A DNA stretch of 64,000 nt from Lachnoclostridium sp. UBA2905 (lineage in GTDB: Bacteria > Bacillota > Clostridia > Lachnospirales > Lachnospiraceae): the NCBI GenBank assembly GCA_002349525.1, contig DEDL01000032.1, forward strand, positions 39,073-103,072, read 5' to 3'. Shown in pieces: positions 63,475 through 64,000 of this stretch. Every line of letters starts with the position of its first letter. Position 1 is the stretch's first letter. A model generated the notes under the pieces. The model did not search any database and had not been told where the DNA came from. It saw nothing but the letters and a program-made list of their open reading frames with translations. A program made the position numbers and the translations under genes.

Positions 63475-64000
63475 ATGAATCAGATTACAATGCAGTTAGT
63501 TGCAGATAAATACATAAAAATGGCATTAGAAGAGGATATTAACAGTGAGGATGTAACAACTAATGCTGTTATGCCTGAAGCAAAACAGGGAAAGGTCAAT
63601 CTTATATGTAAGGAAGACGGTATCATTGCAGGTCTTGGTATATTTGAAAGGGTATTTAAAATACTGGATGAAAAGACTGACGTATCATTTATGAAAAAAG
63701 AAAATGGAGAAGCCTTCAAAGATGGTGACCAGGTTAAAAAGGGTGACTTGTTAGCTGTAGTATCAGGTGATATAAGAGTTCTTCTTTCAGGAGAAAGAAC
63801 AGCACTTAACTACCTTCAGAGACTTAGTGGAATTGCTACATATACACATCAGGTGTCATCACTTCTTGAGGGATCAAAGACAAAGCTTCTTGATACAAGA
63901 AAAACTACACCATGTATGAGAATATTTGAAAAATATGCTGTTAAGATTGGTGGCGGACATAATCACAGATACAATCTTTCTGATGGTGTTCTTCTCAAGG
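63475..64000 (+). CDS. nadC: Nicotinate-nucleotide pyrophosphorylase, carboxylating (3' partial)
   Basis: The frame opens at ATG 63475 after AAGGAG and is still open at base 64000, giving 175 visible residues of about 280. NadC motifs present: EDINSEDVTTNAV, GLGIFERVF, LSGERTALNYLQRLSGIAT and LDTRKTTPCMR with IGGGHNHRYNLSDG. It converts quinolinate and PRPP to nicotinate mononucleotide, completing the de novo NAD branch after NadA and NadB. It is 59 bases from nadB. Confidence 0.95.
   Translation, partial: MNQITMQLVADKYIKMALEEDINSEDVTTNAVMPEAKQGKVNLICKEDGIIAGLGIFERVFKILDEKTDVSFMKKENGEAFKDGDQVKKGDLLAVVSGDIRVLLSGERTALNYLQRLSGIATYTHQVSSLLEGSKTKLLDTRKTTPCMRIFEKYAVKIGGGHNHRYNLSDGVLLK

Overview
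The window reads as chromosomal DNA of a low-GC, monoderm Firmicute, most likely a gut Lachnospiraceae relative (Lachnospira, Roseburia or Butyrivibrio type). The basis is AT-rich codon use with GGAGG-type ribosome sites, RNase Y, HemZ, RecX next to RecA, SpoVA genes, lipoprotein-anchored efflux adaptors in place of periplasmic ones, a GH39 xylosidase and BspA-like surface repeats. The genus is an inference from gene content; no rRNA or tRNA gene was seen. Most of the window is ordinary core genome. The unusual content lies in one transporter locus and in several repeat-rich intergenic regions.

Layout. 1-3.3 kb: end of a leucine-rich-repeat surface protein, a spoVAD-spoVAE pair with no spoVAC beside it, and a secreted fibronectin-III protein with long acidic runs. 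3.5-12.3 kb: an ABC exporter locus with three different lipoprotein adaptors, one double-length FtsX-type permease, two ATPases (one ending in an AbrB-like domain) and a hotdog thioesterase. 12.3-21.1 kb: prmA, recJ, a signal-peptidase-II-like gene, pyrG and ftsH, separated by tandem arrays of about 40 bp period, palindromic terminal-repeat elements and candidate structured RNAs. 21.1-33.6 kb: Cof-type HAD phosphatase, uvrC, a YgiQ radical-SAM gene, a class A penicillin-binding protein, yigZ, rarA, a small membrane gene, a HAD phosphatase and a diguanylate cyclase. 33.7-40.8 kb: GH39 xylosidase, SEC-C protein, birA divergent from bioY-bioD-bioA with two BirA-type operators over the bioY promoter, and a KDPG aldolase fused to a VOC-like domain. 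40.9-48 kb: small gene, recA-recX, rny, M23 peptidase, lysA, subtilase. 48-58.4 kb: membrane glycerophosphodiesterase, then a dense cluster rel, MBL hydrolase, hemZ, HD-GYP, aspS, and galM. 58.4-64 kb: small membrane protein, cytidylate-kinase-like gene, azlC-azlD, and nadA-nadB-nadC, with nadC cut by the window end.

How the genes work together. The exporter genes run in one direction and probably form one transcription unit for moving an unknown substrate across or out of the membrane. bioYDA with BirA is a biotin uptake and partial synthesis module under feedback control. nadABC is the aspartate route to NAD, behind a promoter containing an inverted repeat. recA carries SOS-type boxes. rel to aspS may be one long housekeeping operon.

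Limits: all functions come from reading the sequence and recalling families. No database search, folding program or alignment was run, so pairings, promoters and domain borders are by eye.
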